From Streptomyces europaeiscabiei (lineage in GTDB: Bacteria; Actinomycetota; Actinomycetes; Streptomycetales; Streptomycetaceae), in contig NZ_CP107841.1 of assembly GCF_036346855.1 (NCBI RefSeq), positions 2,918,001 through 2,982,000 on the forward strand: a stretch of 64,000 bases of DNA. Reading direction: 5' to 3'. Positions 43,001 through 52,034 of this stretch are shown one piece after another; the first letter of the stretch is position 1, and every line of letters starts with the position of its first letter. The position numbers and the translations under genes are program-made. The notes below the pieces were generated by a model that was not told the DNA's origin, did no database searches, and was given only the letters and a program-made list of their open reading frames with translations.

Positions 43001-45440
43001 AACGGTCGGCGGGGACGTCCTTGTTGCCGTCCTTGTCGATGACGAGGTAACTGACGTTCGAGGCGCCGGGCTTGAGCTTGACGTAGGCGAAGGCGCCGTA
43101 CGCGTCCCGCCCGACGAAGTCGTGCCCGTCCGGCCAGGTCGTCCCCTCGCCGTCGGCGATGTCGCCCCAGGCATAGAGCCGCCAGTCGGTGTAGTCGCCG
43201 TCGGCGCGCTTGTAGTGGACGATCGCGTAGTCGCGTGAGGAGGCCGTGGGGGTCTCGGGGGCGGGCGGGGTGCCCGTGGTGGAGGTCGCGGTGGCACTCG
43301 CCGTACGTCCGGCTCGGTCGATCACAACTGCCTTGTACCGCAGGGCGGTTCCGGCGGCAACGTCCTCGCCGATGGTCTGGGTGACCCGGTACGGGGCGTG
43401 GTCGGCGGAGCCCAGCGTCTGCCACTTGCCGTTGCCGACCTGCGCGGCGAAGACGACGCGGTTGAGCTGTCCCCCGTCGACGTCGGCGCCGATGTCCACC
43501 GTGCCGGTGGCACCGCCGGCCGGGGCCTTGAGGGTGAGGGACGGCTCGGTGGCGGGCTTCGCGAGCGGGCCGGCGGCCTTGAGGACGATCGCGGACCCGG
43601 CCGGGACGGTGACGGTGACCTTGCGGTCGGCGTCGCTCGTCACCTTGGCGTCGGTCCCGTAGATGCCCTTGAAGGCCATGCGGGCCGAGCCGGTCGGGAA
43701 GTCCGCCGTCCTGGCTTCGCCCGCGTTGTTGAAGGCGACGACGTACTCGGTACCGGTCTCGGTGTCCGTGCGGGAGAAGGCGTAGACGCCCGCGCCGTCG
43801 GCCGCGTAGCGCTCGGTCTGGACGCCGTCGGCGAGGGCCGGGTTGGCCTTGCGGAGCTTGGCGAGAGCACTGATCCGCTGGTAGAGCGGTGCACTCGTGT
43901 CGTACGCGTCCGAGGCGTGGGTGCGGTCCGTGCCGAGTTGGTCGTCGTCCAGGTAGTCGGCGACCTCGGAGGCGAACATGGTCTGTCGGGAGTCCTTGTC
44001 ACCGCCCGGGCCGGTGAAGCCCTGCTCGTCGCCGTAGTAGACGACCGGGTTGCCCCGGCTGAGGAACATCAGCTCGTTGGCGAGCCTGTCCTTGGCGAGC
44101 AGTTCGGCGTCGTCGGCCTTCGGGTTGTCCTGCTCGACGAAGGTCCCGATCCTGCCCATGTCATGGTTGCCGAGGAAGGTGACCTGCTCGTACGCGTTGG
44201 CCTTGTCGGTCGTGTACTTGTAGTCGTCCCCGAACACCGAGGCGAGCTTCTGGGCGCTGCCGCCCTGGGAGGCGTACGCCCGTGCCGCGTCCTGGAAGGG
44301 GAAGTCGAGCGTGGAGTCGAGGCGGCCCTGCGTGACGTACGGGGAGGTCACCGACGTGTCGGCGGAGTAGACCTCGCCGAACATGAAGAAGTCGTCGCGG
44401 CCCTTCCTCGCGGCGTACGCGTCGAGCGCGGTGGCCCACTGGGTCCAGAACTCCGTGTTGACGTGCTTCACGGTGTCGATCCGGAAGCCGTCGATGTCGA
44501 AGTCCCGCACCCACTTCTCGTAGATCTTCTCCATCCCGCTGACGACCTCGGGACGCTCGGTCCACAGGTCGTCCAGCCCGACGAAGTCGCCGTAGGTGGC
44601 GGACTCTCCGGCCCAGGTGGAGTCGCCCCGGTTGTGGTACATCGTCGGGTCGTTCAGCCAGGAGGGGACCTTGGCGTTCTTCTTGGCGGTGGGGACGACG
44701 GGGGTGCGGGGGAACGAATCCCGGTCGACCTTCGGGAACCGTTCGCTCCCGTCCGCGTGGTGGGCGTCGTCGAAGGGCTCGCCGTCCTTCGTCAGATAGG
44801 GGAAGGCACCCTTGGAGAGGTAGTCGTACGACTTCTGCTCGTAGTCGACGACATCGGCGGTGTGGTTGGTGATGACGTCGAAGAAGACCTTCATACCCTT
44901 GGCGTGGGCCTTGGAGATCAGGGTCTCCAGGTCCTTGTTGGTGCCGAAGTGCGGGTCGACCTGGGTGAAGTCGGTGATCCAGTACCCGTGGTAGCCGGCG
45001 GAGGCGTTCTCGCCGGTGCCCTGGACGGGCTGGTTCTTGAAGATGGGCGCCATCCAGATGGAGGTCGTGCCCAGGCCCTTGATGTAGTCGAGCCGCTCGG
45101 TCAGGCCCTTGAGGTCGCCACCCTGATAGAAGCCCTTGTCGGTGGGGTCATGGCCGGTGACGAGGCGCGAGCCGGTGAGGCCGCCCTTGTCGTTCGCCTT
45201 GTCACCATTGGCGAAACGGTCCGGCAGGACGAAGTAGAACTGCTCGCGGGTGAGGTCGTGACGGGCGGCGCTCTTCGCCAGCTTCGCGTCGGACGGCGGT
45301 GCGGGCGGGGTCGCGGCCCCGGCCGCGAGGGGCTGGACGAGCGCTGCGGTCAGCGCGGTCACGGTGACCGCGCCGACCACTGCGGCCCGTCCGGCGTGGG
45401 TGGTACGGCGCCTCGACGGCGTCGGCCATCTCGGTATCAC
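40008..45440 (-). CDS. Double-headed secreted alpha-amylase / type I pullulanase
   Basis: The 1810-aa exported protein has two GH13 catalytic modules. The signal peptide ends near AAGA (about 43). The amylase module has DVITNH (188-193), nucleophile D322 in GFRIDTVKH, acid E356 in FGEVYS and D427 in FLGNHD. A bacterial Ig-like region follows, then two pullulanase-associated (CBM41-like) units, IVHYKRADGDYTDWRLYAWG and VLHYHRADGNHDGWGLHVWS. The pullulanase module has nucleophile D1415 in GFRFDLMGH and acid E1452 in GEGW, then VDAHDNE. It should cut both alpha-1,4 and alpha-1,6 bonds of starch and glycogen. GTG 45440 follows AAGGAG. A MalR-like motif lies upstream. Confidence 0.92.
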   Translation of the reverse strand: MIPRWPTPSRRRTTHAGRAAVVGAVTVTALTAALVQPLAAGAATPPAPPSDAKLAKSAARHDLTREQFYFVLPDRFANGDKANDKGGLTGSRLVTGHDPTDKGFYQGGDLKGLTERLDYIKGLGTTSIWMAPIFKNQPVQGTGENASAGYHGYWITDFTQVDPHFGTNKDLETLISKAHAKGMKVFFDVITNHTADVVDYEQKSYDYLSKGAFPYLTKDGEPFDDAHHADGSERFPKVDRDSFPRTPVVPTAKKNAKVPSWLNDPTMYHNRGDSTWAGESATYGDFVGLDDLWTERPEVVSGMEKIYEKWVRDFDIDGFRIDTVKHVNTEFWTQWATALDAYAARKGRDDFFMFGEVYSADTSVTSPYVTQGRLDSTLDFPFQDAARAYASQGGSAQKLASVFGDDYKYTTDKANAYEQVTFLGNHDMGRIGTFVEQDNPKADDAELLAKDRLANELMFLSRGNPVVYYGDEQGFTGPGGDKDSRQTMFASEVADYLDDDQLGTDRTHASDAYDTSAPLYQRISALAKLRKANPALADGVQTERYAADGAGVYAFSRTDTETGTEYVVAFNNAGEARTADFPTGSARMAFKGIYGTDAKVTSDADRKVTVTVPAGSAIVLKAAGPLAKPATEPSLTLKAPAGGATGTVDIGADVDGGQLNRVVFAAQVGNGKWQTLGSADHAPYRVTQTIGEDVAAGTALRYKAVVIDRAGRTASATATSTTGTPPAPETPTASSRDYAIVHYKRADGDYTDWRLYAWGDIADGEGTTWPDGHDFVGRDAYGAFAYVKLKPGASNVSYLVIDKDGNKDVPADRSIDVTKTGEIWVEQGTEAVLTEKPAADYPEQDKTKAVLHYHRADGNHDGWGLHVWSGAANPTDWSKPLEPVRTDAYGAVFEVPLTDGATSLSYIIHKGDEKDLSTDQALDLKADGHEVWLLNGQEKYLLPQPAGSAAALDLTTSKAVWIDRNTVAWNGDDTAASTQLLSSRTGSIAAKDGALTGTDERWLRLTKSALTDAQKARFPHLKSYTAWTVDPRDRDRVRAALRGQLVASQRAANGAVLAATGVQIAGVLDDLYGRSAANADLGPTFAKGRPTLAVWAPTAQKVSLDLDGRTLPMKRDDATGVWSVTGPKSWKNKPYRYVVKVWAPSVREVVTNKVTDPYSVALTADSERSLVVDLADRSLAPSGWSSYTKPKAVPLKDAQIQELHVRDFSIDDRTVPAKDKGTYLAFTDRGSDGSKHLRKLAKAGTSYVHLLPVADIATIPERKADQASVDCDLGSYAADSDKQQECVAKAAAKDGFNWGYDPYHYTVPEGSYATDPDGTRRTVEFRKMVKALNGDGLGVVLDVVYNHTPASGQADRSVLDKVVPGYYHRLLADGSVATSTCCANTAPENTMMGKLVVDSMVTWAREYKVDGFRFDLMGHHPKANILAVRKALDALTLKKDGVDGKKIILYGEGWNFGEVADDARFTQATQKNMAGTGVATFSDRARDAVRGGGPFDEDPGVQGFASGLYTEPNSADDNGTPAEQKARLLHYQDLIKVGLSGNLANYRFTDTDGKEVKGSEVDYNGAAAGYADAPGDALAYVDAHDNESLFDALAFKLPKSTSAADRARMQVLAMATAALSQGPALSQAGTDLLRSKSLDRNSYDSGDWFNAIHWDCRDGNGFGRGLPLAADNQSKWPYAKPLLTSVGVGCEQIEGASAAYRDLLRIRTTEGVFSLDTTGQVQSKLSFPLSGKDETPGVITMELGDLVVVFNATPEKRKQTVDDLAGTAYVLHPVQAAGADSTVRTSSYEAESGTFVVPGRTVAVFARSDR

Positions 45441-45510
45441 AGATGGACTCCTTGCGATGACGGCTCTGATGGGTCCGACCCCGCGCGACCGTATCGCCGC
45501 CGAAAGCTTT

Positions 45511-45528
45511 TCAGCAAGAGGCTTGAAA
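45511..45528. promoter_or_regulatory. Possible MalR-type operator upstream of the pullulanase gene
   Basis: TCAGCAAGAGGCTTGAAA contains CAAG-agg-CTTG, an inverted form of the GCAAG/CTTGC element also found before the amylase gene (47054) and malE (54562). It lies about 70 bp upstream of the start codon. Confidence 0.45.
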
Positions 45529-45580
45529 GTAACGGAAAGAACTTCCAGGGGTGCTTGTCGCGGTCAGCGGGTGGAATCCC

Positions 45581-46963
45581 TCAGCAGGTGGACTTGCCGG
45601 TGTAGATCGCGAGGGCCGTGTTGGCGCCGAGGGTGGCGGTGAACCGGCCCGAGCCGTTGACGGTCACCGTCGTGTTGTTCTGCACGTTGCAGTAGGTGCC
45701 GGCCGCGAGGGAGGTCTGGTACGTACGGCTGAGGCTGCCCGACTCGTGGTTGATGGCGACGAAGCCCTTGGTGCCCCGGCCGAAGGCGATCGCGTCGCCC
45801 CCGTTGTCCCACCAGTTGGTGACGGCCTCACCGCGGGTGGCGTTGCGGAAGGGCACCATGCGCATGATCTCCGGCCAGGCGTGCTGGCACTTCCACCCGT
45901 CCTGCCAACAGGCGTTGACCGTGCCGCCGTTGGGCGGGCCTGCGTCGGTGGAGGAGAACTCGTAGCCGGAGTTGATGTCGGGCGCGCCGTAGGGGTAGGC
46001 CAGCATGAAGACATTGGCCATCGTGTAGGTGGCATTGTCCTTGTAGCTGAGCGTGGAACCGTTGCGCTCGGTGTCGTGGTTGTCGACGAAGACCCCGGCG
46101 ACGGAGCTGCTCATGTAGCCCCAGCCCTCACCGTAGTTCTTCAGGTAGGCGAGGTTCTCGTTGTTGAAGACCCGCTTGAGGTCGAAGGCGTACCGGAACT
46201 CCTGCACGTCCCCGTTACCCGTGTACTCGCTCGGCTGGACAGCCTCCCCGGAGCCGTAGATGGCCTCCTGTTTCCAGTACACGGACGTGTTGCTCAGTCG
46301 CGACCTGATGTTGGCGAGGTCGGCGGCGGGAATGTGCTTGGCGGCGTCGATCCGGAACCCGTCGACGCCGTACCCGAGCAGGCTGTTCATGTACCCGGCG
46401 ACGGCCGACCGGACGTACTCCTCACCGGTGTCCAGGTCGGCGAGGGTGACGAGCTCGCAGTTCTGGACGTTGGCGCGGTTGGTGTAGTCGCTGATGGTGG
46501 CGGTGCAGTCGTCGAAGTCGAAGGAGGAGTAGAGACCGGGGTAGTTGTACTTCGTGTACGACGAACCACCGGTGCCGGTGCCGCTCCCCGCGGACATGTG
46601 GTTGACGACGGTGTCGACGACGACCTTGACGCCGGCCGCGTGGCAGGTGTCGACCATGTTCCGGAAGGCGGTGGCATCCCCGAGCCGCCCGGCGATCTTG
46701 TAGCTGACGGGCTGGTACGACGTCCACCACTGCGAGCCCTGTATGTGCTCGGCGGGCGGCGAGACCTGGACGTATCCGTACCCGTTCGGTCCGAGGGTGT
46801 TGGTGCACTCCTTGGCGACGGAGGCGAAGCTCCACTCGAACAGGACGGCGGTCACGTCCTTGGTTCCGGGCGGCGACGCGTACGCGCTGCCCGCGGGCAC
46901 CGCCAGCGCGATCGACGCACCCGCCGCGAGAGCGAGCGCACCGGAGAGGGTTCTGCTGGTCAT
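45581..46963 (-). CDS. Secreted alpha-amylase (GH13)
   Basis: This 460-aa precursor has a signal peptide cleaved after AYA (residue 29). Catalytic motifs are DTVVNH (117-122), GFRIDAAKH with nucleophile D206, acid/base E233 in KQEAI and D297 in FVDNHD. The C-terminal beta domain is present, but no starch-binding CBM20 follows, so this is the short single-domain form. It should release maltose and maltodextrins outside the cell. ATG 46963 follows GAAGGA. It shares direction with the pullulanase gene (140 bp apart), but each has its own upstream CTTGC/GCAAG motif. Confidence 0.95.
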   Translation of the reverse strand: MTSRTLSGALALAAGASIALAVPAGSAYASPPGTKDVTAVLFEWSFASVAKECTNTLGPNGYGYVQVSPPAEHIQGSQWWTSYQPVSYKIAGRLGDATAFRNMVDTCHAAGVKVVVDTVVNHMSAGSGTGTGGSSYTKYNYPGLYSSFDFDDCTATISDYTNRANVQNCELVTLADLDTGEEYVRSAVAGYMNSLLGYGVDGFRIDAAKHIPAADLANIRSRLSNTSVYWKQEAIYGSGEAVQPSEYTGNGDVQEFRYAFDLKRVFNNENLAYLKNYGEGWGYMSSSVAGVFVDNHDTERNGSTLSYKDNATYTMANVFMLAYPYGAPDINSGYEFSSTDAGPPNGGTVNACWQDGWKCQHAWPEIMRMVPFRNATRGEAVTNWWDNGGDAIAFGRGTKGFVAINHESGSLSRTYQTSLAAGTYCNVQNNTTVTVNGSGRFTATLGANTALAIYTGKSTC

Positions 46964-47053
46964 GTGTGGGGTCCTTCTCCGTTGAAGGGGTCCGAAGGAT
47001 CAGCCGAAGGGCCTGGGGAACCCGACGCGATCCACGCAAGATCCGTTGCCGTT

Positions 47054-47066
47054 TCTTGCTGCAAGA
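47054..47066. promoter_or_regulatory. MalR-type palindrome upstream of the amylase gene
   Basis: TCTTGCTGCAAGA, a perfect 6-bp palindrome around one base, about 90 bp before the amylase start. CTTGCTGCAA is shared with the malE upstream region. LacI/GalR-family repressors bind such sites; Streptomyces amylase promoters are known targets of MalR/Reg1. Confidence 0.6.
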
Positions 47067-47190
47067 TGGCTGAAAACTTTCAACCGACAGGAAGGTACGA
47101 GTCCGCTTGTCGCACGGTCAACCCTCCGGACACACCTTCTTGACGCCCCCGAAATCTCTTCACAGGGCGGGCTGTTGGGGCGGCGGGACG

Positions 47191-48054
47191 TCAGGAGAGG
47201 TCCGCGAGGTCCTCTCGGGTGAGGGTGATCGACCCGGCGGCGGTGTTCTCCTCCAGGTGCTCGAGTGAGCCGGTGCCGGGGATGGCCAGGGTGACGGGAG
47301 AGGCGGCGAGCAGCCAGGCCAGGGCGATCTGCGGGACCGAGGCGCCGTGTCGCCGCGCGACCTTGGTGATGCGGTCGCCGGTGAGGTCGGTGAGGCCGCC
47401 GCCGAGGGGGAAGAACGGGACGTAGGCGATGCCGGCCTCCTCGCAGACGGACAGGACAGCGGTGTCGTCACGCCTGTCGGCGTGGAAGTGGTTCTGGACG
47501 GCTGCAACGGGGGCGATCGCGCGGGCCTCGGCGAGGTGATCGACGCCCACGTTGCTCAGGCCCAGGTGGCGGATCAGGCCCTCCTCACGCATGGCGGCCA
47601 GGACCTCGAAGCGTTTTGCGACGGACTCACCGTGGGGTGGCAGCCCTGCGCCCCCGATGCGCAGGTAGACCAGATCCAGGCGGTCCACGCCGAGGGTCGT
47701 GAGGTTCTCCTCCACCAGCGGTCGCAGGTCCGCGGGGTCGGTGGTGGCGGCCAGGCCGCCGTCGGGGGTGCGCAGCGGGCCGACCTTCGTGGCGATGACC
47801 AGGCCGGCCGGGTAGGGATGGAGGGCCTCGCGGATCAGGGCGTTGGCACTGACGGTGCCGTCGCCGCTGACGTAGAAGGCGGCTGTGTCGATGTGGTCGA
47901 CGCCCAGTTCGACGGCACGGCGCAGGACGGCGCGGCCGGTCTCGGGATCGCGGGCCGGACCGTGGAAGGTGTTCGTGGGCAGGCGCATGGCCCCGAAGCC
48001 GAGGCGGTTGAGCGGCAGGTCGCCACCGAGGCGGAAGGAGTTGTCATCGTTCAT
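47191..48054 (-). CDS. Aldo/keto reductase family oxidoreductase
   Basis: The 287-aa TIM-barrel oxidoreductase has LNRLGFGAMRLP at the first strand, VDHIDTAAFYVSGDGTVS (catalytic Asp/Tyr), LVIATKVGPL (Lys) and LGVDRLDLVYLRIGG. The usual active-site His after DLVYL is Arg here, as seen in some AKR branches. The C-terminal NADPH site is ALAWLLAASPVTLAIPGTGS. The substrate is unknown. It is divergent from the regulator at 48129 (74 bp between starts), which probably controls it. Confidence 0.88.
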   Translation of the reverse strand: MNDDNSFRLGGDLPLNRLGFGAMRLPTNTFHGPARDPETGRAVLRRAVELGVDHIDTAAFYVSGDGTVSANALIREALHPYPAGLVIATKVGPLRTPDGGLAATTDPADLRPLVEENLTTLGVDRLDLVYLRIGGAGLPPHGESVAKRFEVLAAMREEGLIRHLGLSNVGVDHLAEARAIAPVAAVQNHFHADRRDDTAVLSVCEEAGIAYVPFFPLGGGLTDLTGDRITKVARRHGASVPQIALAWLLAASPVTLAIPGTGSLEHLEENTAAGSITLTREDLADLS

Positions 48055-48128
48055 GAACTCAGCCTGGGCGAGGGGTTGTTCGGGTCGCGAACCGCTGGCA
48101 GGTTACTGCCATCGGGCACAATGGCGGG

Positions 48129-48827
48129 GTGGCAGAGATCGTGACCATCCGCGGTGACCTGGAGCTGCTCACCCGTACCGGGCATCTGTTCTCCTCCGTC
48201 CAGGAGGAGTTCGTCTGTGCCGCCCGCGACCTCGACACCTGGCCCCGCCCCGAAGCCCGCCGGACCGCCCGTGCCCGGTTACGAGGCAGCGGCTCTCACC
48301 GGATCCGCAAGCTGCTCAGCACGGCCTCGCTGGCCGACGAACACAGCCGTGAGCACCTGAGCGAACTCGCCGACCGGGGCGCCCTGGTGCGGATCGCCGC
48401 CACCGCCCTCCCCCACGAGACGATCATCATCGACCACCGCTTCGCGATCCTGGCCGGCGCGCACTCCCCCGGCGGCCGCGAGTACACCCTCACCACTGCT
48501 CCCACCCTGGTCGCCGGGGTGTACGCCCTGTTCGAAGCCGCCTGGGAGACCGCCACCGACCTCAGGGCCTTCCTCCGCGACGAGCGGCCCCGACTCGACG
48601 CCGAGAGCCGGAAGGTCCTGCGCGCACTGGGCTCGGGCGCCACCGACGAGACCGCCGCCCGCCAACTCGGCATGTCCCTGCGGACCTACCGCCGCCGGGT
48701 CGCCGAACTGCTCGACACGTTGGACGCGGGGTCGCGGTTCCAGGCGGGGGTGCGGGCGGGTGAGCTGGGGCTGAGCGGCTGGAACGGGCCGTCCACGGCC
48801 GCGCCGCCGTTCTGTGGTCGTGGGTGA
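48129..48827 (+). CDS. Helix-turn-helix regulator with LuxR-like C-terminus
   Basis: The 232-aa protein starts at GTG 48129. The N-terminal two thirds form a TrmB/phospholipase-D-like ligand or dimer domain (RKLLSTASLADEHSREHLSE, LPHETIIIDHRFAILAGAHS). The C-terminal HTH is LRALGSGATDETAARQLGMS, LRTYRRRVAELLDTL. It is divergently transcribed from the aldo/keto reductase and is a likely regulator of that gene. The ligand is unknown. Confidence 0.8.
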   Translation: MAEIVTIRGDLELLTRTGHLFSSVQEEFVCAARDLDTWPRPEARRTARARLRGSGSHRIRKLLSTASLADEHSREHLSELADRGALVRIAATALPHETIIIDHRFAILAGAHSPGGREYTLTTAPTLVAGVYALFEAAWETATDLRAFLRDERPRLDAESRKVLRALGSGATDETAARQLGMSLRTYRRRVAELLDTLDAGSRFQAGVRAGELGLSGWNGPSTAAPPFCGRG

Positions 48828-49205
48828 GCCTGCGGTGGTGCACCGTACGGTTCGTCAACGGGGCGCTGTGCCGTCAGGCCCTCTCCGCCGCCGGCCTCCA
48901 GGCCAAATCCAGCCGCTGTGAGAGCCGGCGGATGAAGGCCGGGTAACGGGCGGACAGCCTCACCCGGACCGGCACGCCCGTTCCGCAACGGGTGGTGCGC
49001 CCGACACCGTCCATCGCCACCGGCAATCTTGTCGAACTCGACGAAGGGCAGCTGGAGCGCGGCCGACAGGGCTTGCCGTGGCCACGGCCCGCTGCCTCTG
49101 CCGATCTCCCATCCGCCGTGACGCTCGAACCCGCGAGCGTTCATCTGCCGCCGTCGCTGCCGGTGGATACGGGTGGTTCGGCGTGGTCGACTCCTGGGAC
49201 GGAAC
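48828..49205 (-). other. Gap with possible gene remnant
   Basis: There is no intact gene here. The minus strand reads protein-like pieces in two frames: ALSAALQLPFVEFDKIAGGD (near 49010-49070) and VPVRVRLSARYPAFIRRLSQ (near 48920-48985). This suggests a frameshifted remnant about 85 codons long. The family is not recognised. Codon bias alone could give such frames, so this is uncertain. Confidence 0.3.
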
Positions 49206-49235
49206 GGCTCGCCACCCGAGCCTGGGTGGCGAGCC
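49206..49235. terminator. Terminator of the mal operon
   Basis: GGCTCGCCACCC, a 6-nt loop and the exact complement (12-bp stem), 18 bp beyond the aglA stop on the minus strand. Confidence 0.85.
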
Positions 49236-49253
49236 CCGAAGTCCGAAGCCCGA

Positions 49254-50936
49254 TCAGACGGTCGTCCACCAGAGCGTCGTGTCCCCCGGCAGTTTCGCCT
49301 CGTCCTCGCCCACGGTCACCTCGCCGCTGGCGACCAGGACGCGGCCGTACGCCGGGATCGTGACCGCCTCGCCCGTCGTGTTCGCGACGCACACGAAGTC
49401 GCCCCGGCGGAAGGCCAGGACACCGGCGGGCGCCTTCAGCCACTCGACCGAGTCGCCCGCGCCGAGGCCCGGCTCCGCGCGGCGGACGGACAGGGCGGTG
49501 CGGTACAGCTCCAGGGTCGAGTCCGCCGCGCCCGTCTGGGCCTCGATGCTCAGGTCGCCCCACCCGGAAGGCTGCGGCAGCCAGGAGCCGCCCCCGCCGA
49601 AGCCGTACGACGGGCCGGACCGGGTCCACGGGATCGGGACGCGGCAGCCGTCCCGGAAGCCGTCCTGGCCGGCGCCCCGGAAGTACGCCGGGTCCTGGCG
49701 GACCTCGTCCGGGAGGTCGACGACGTCGGGGAGGCCCAGTTCCTCGCCCTGGTAGACGTAGGCCGAGCCCGGGAGCGCCAGCATCAGGAGGGAGGCGGCC
49801 CGGGCGCGACGCAGGCCCAGTTCGCGGTCGCCCGCCAGGCGGATCTGCGTGCCCAGGCCCGGTTCGTTCGCGAAGCGGGTCGCGTGGCGGGTCACGTCGT
49901 GGTTCGACAGGACCCAGGTGGCGGGCGCGTTCACCGGGCGCATCGCGTCCAGGGTGCGGTCGATGACGACCTTCAGCTCGGCCGCGTCCCAGTCCGTGCC
50001 CAGGTACTGGAAGTTGAAGGCCTGGTGCAGCTCGTCCGGGCGGACGTAGTTCGCGGTGCGTTCGACCGTCGGGGTCCACGCCTCCGCCACGAAGATGCGC
50101 TCCCCCGCGTACTCGTCAAGGACCAGGCGCCACTCGCGGTAGATCGCGTGGACGCCGTCCTGGTCGAAGAACGGCATGACATCGTTGCCCAGCAGTTTCA
50201 GCTGGTCGTGGGCGCCGAGGTCCGGGAGGCCGTCCGCCTTGACCAGGCCGTGGGCCACGTCGATACGGAAGCCGTCCACGCCCATGTCGAGCCAGAAGCG
50301 CAGCACGGAGCGGAACTCGTCGCCGACCGCCGGGTGGTCCCAGTTGAAGTCGGGCTGTTCCGGGGCGAACAGGTGCAGGTACCAGGCGCCCGGGGTGCCG
50401 TCCGGCTCCGTCACCCGTGTCCAGGCCGGGCCGCCGAAGATGGACTCCCAGTCGTTCGGCGGGAGTTCACCGGACGCGCCCTTGCCCTCGCGGAAGTGGT
50501 AGCGGTCGCGCAGCGGGGAGCCCGGGCCCTCCGCCACCGCCCGCCTGAACCACTCGTGCTGGTCGGAGGAGTGGTTCGGGACCAGGTCGACGATGATGCG
50601 CAGGCCCAGGTCGTGGGCGTCGCGGATCAGGGCGTCCGCGTCCAGCAACGACCCGAACATCGGGTCCACCGCGCGGTAGTCGGCGACGTCGTATCCGGCG
50701 TCGGCCTGGGGCGAGGCGTAGAAGGGGCTGAGCCATACGGCGTCGATGCCGAGGTCGCGCAGGTACGGAAGTCGGGAACGTACGCCCTCCAGGTCGCCCA
50801 TGCCGTCGCCGTTGCTGTCGGCGAAGCTGCGCGGATAGACCTGGTAGATCACCGCGTCGCGCCACCAGTCGCGGCGGGAGGCGACGGTGGCGAGCGCGGA
50901 GTTGTCGGCCGGGTCGGCAGAGGAGTGCTGGCTCAT
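49254..50936 (-). CDS. aglA: Cytoplasmic alpha-glucosidase AglA (GH13)
   Basis: The 560-aa enzyme has no signal peptide. GH13 motifs are DLVPNH (117-122), nucleophile D226 in GFRIDVAHG, acid/base E285 in FVAEAW and D347 in SNHD. It is of the oligo-1,6-glucosidase/alpha-glucosidase type with YQVYPRSFADSNGDGMGDL near the start. It should hydrolyse imported maltose and maltodextrins to glucose. It is the last gene of malE-malF-malG-aglA, as in S. coelicolor, 173 bp after malG with a strong hairpin between that may lower its expression. ATG 50936 is preceded only by a weak AAGGAC. Confidence 0.93.
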   Translation of the reverse strand: MSQHSSADPADNSALATVASRRDWWRDAVIYQVYPRSFADSNGDGMGDLEGVRSRLPYLRDLGIDAVWLSPFYASPQADAGYDVADYRAVDPMFGSLLDADALIRDAHDLGLRIIVDLVPNHSSDQHEWFRRAVAEGPGSPLRDRYHFREGKGASGELPPNDWESIFGGPAWTRVTEPDGTPGAWYLHLFAPEQPDFNWDHPAVGDEFRSVLRFWLDMGVDGFRIDVAHGLVKADGLPDLGAHDQLKLLGNDVMPFFDQDGVHAIYREWRLVLDEYAGERIFVAEAWTPTVERTANYVRPDELHQAFNFQYLGTDWDAAELKVVIDRTLDAMRPVNAPATWVLSNHDVTRHATRFANEPGLGTQIRLAGDRELGLRRARAASLLMLALPGSAYVYQGEELGLPDVVDLPDEVRQDPAYFRGAGQDGFRDGCRVPIPWTRSGPSYGFGGGGSWLPQPSGWGDLSIEAQTGAADSTLELYRTALSVRRAEPGLGAGDSVEWLKAPAGVLAFRRGDFVCVANTTGEAVTIPAYGRVLVASGEVTVGEDEAKLPGDTTLWWTTV

Positions 50937-51015
50937 GACGTCCTTGGTACGTAAAGGAGTTCGGGACATGTGTCGAGGCGTCGGTGTGTCGGTCGGTGTA
51001 TCGGTCGGTTGACGA

Positions 51016-51059
51016 GGCGGCCGCGGTGACAGCGGGGTCGGATGGTCACCGCGGCCGCC
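51016..51059. terminator. Intergenic hairpin between malG and aglA
   Basis: GGCGGCCGCGGTGAC, a 14-nt loop and the exact complement (15-bp stem). Being inside an operon it may act as an attenuator or RNA-stability element that separates transporter from enzyme levels. A smaller TCCCGTAC/GTACGGGA hairpin lies beside it (51066-51089). Confidence 0.75.
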
Positions 51060-51109
51060 AAGTGGTCCCGTACGACGAGGCGTACGGGAGTCTGTTCCGA
51101 CGAAGGGCC

Positions 51110-52021
51110 TCAGCCCTTCGTGCCGCCGGCCGTCAGCCCGGTCACCAGGTTCTTCTGCACGAGGTAGAAGAACGCGGAGACGGGGATCGCGACCAGTACC
51201 GCGGTGGCGGCCATCAGGTTGCGCTGGGCGTCGTGTTCGCTGACGAAGCTCTGCAGGCCGACGGCGAAGGTGTACTTCGTGTCGGACAGCATGAACGTCG
51301 AGGCGAAGGCGACCTCCCCGAACGCGGTGATGAAGCTGTAGAACGCGGCGACCGCGAGGCCCGGCTTGGCGAGCGGCAGGATCAGCCGTGCGAACGTGCC
51401 GAAGGGGCTCAGCCCGTCGACGCGTCCCGCCTCGTCGATCTCGAAGGGGATCGTGTCGAAGTAGCCCTTGAGCAGCCAGGCGCAGTACGGCACGGCCGTC
51501 GAGCAGTAGACGAGGACGAGTCCGAGGTAGCTGTCGATGAGTTTCAGTTCCGACAGGATCTCGTACATCGGCACCATCAGTACGGCCACCGGGAACATCT
51601 GCGTGACCAGGAGCACCCACATGAACTTCCGGTAGCCCGGAAAACGCATGCGGGAGACCGCGTAGCCGGTGGTCGCCGCGATCAGCACCCCGATGACGGT
51701 GGTGCCGAGCGAGACGACGAGGGTGCTGACCAGCCAGTCGAAGAACGGTGTCTCCTGGAGCACGTACGAGTAGTTGGCAAATGTCATCTTGCCGAAGATG
51801 CGCCCTGGATGCAGGTAATCGTCCTTGTCCGGGCCGAGGGACAGGAACAGCAGCCAGGCGATCGGGAACAGCGCGGCCAGGCTCGCCACGACGAGGATCG
51901 CGTGGGAGGCGAGGGAGCCGGCGAGGCTGTTCTCGCCGCGTCGGCGCGTGTTGCGGGGCGCGGCGGTCCGCGTGGCCGGCCGGTCTTCCCCAGCCGTGGT
52001 CTTGAGGGTCGTGGTGCTCAT
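51110..52021 (-). CDS. malG: Maltose/maltodextrin ABC transporter permease MalG
   Basis: The 303-aa inner-membrane permease has six hydrophobic segments and the ABC-permease EAA loop EIDEAGRVDGLSPFGTFARL, which contacts the ATPase. Its N-terminus is a Thr/Arg-rich cytoplasmic tail. Start ATG 52021 has CAGGAG upstream; an upstream in-frame ATG (52057) would overlap malF. It follows malF by 13 bp. No ATPase gene is in the operon; the shared ATPase MsiK elsewhere in the chromosome serves this transporter in other streptomycetes. Confidence 0.94.
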   Translation of the reverse strand: MSTTTLKTTAGEDRPATRTAAPRNTRRRGENSLAGSLASHAILVVASLAALFPIAWLLFLSLGPDKDDYLHPGRIFGKMTFANYSYVLQETPFFDWLVSTLVVSLGTTVIGVLIAATTGYAVSRMRFPGYRKFMWVLLVTQMFPVAVLMVPMYEILSELKLIDSYLGLVLVYCSTAVPYCAWLLKGYFDTIPFEIDEAGRVDGLSPFGTFARLILPLAKPGLAVAAFYSFITAFGEVAFASTFMLSDTKYTFAVGLQSFVSEHDAQRNLMAATAVLVAIPVSAFFYLVQKNLVTGLTAGGTKG

Positions 52022-52034
52022 GGGGGCTCCTGCC

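Noticed and set aside
40125..43238. 1037-codon open frame on the plus strand opposite the pullulanase gene
   Set aside because: It is an effect of high GC at third positions in the real minus-strand gene. Its translation is Val/Gly/Arg/Asp-rich without any domain, whereas the minus strand has all GH13 motifs.
43398..47143. Two long plus-strand frames (735 and 530 codons) opposite the pullulanase and amylase genes
   Set aside because: Same composition effect; both lie antisense to genes with signal peptides and catalytic residues.
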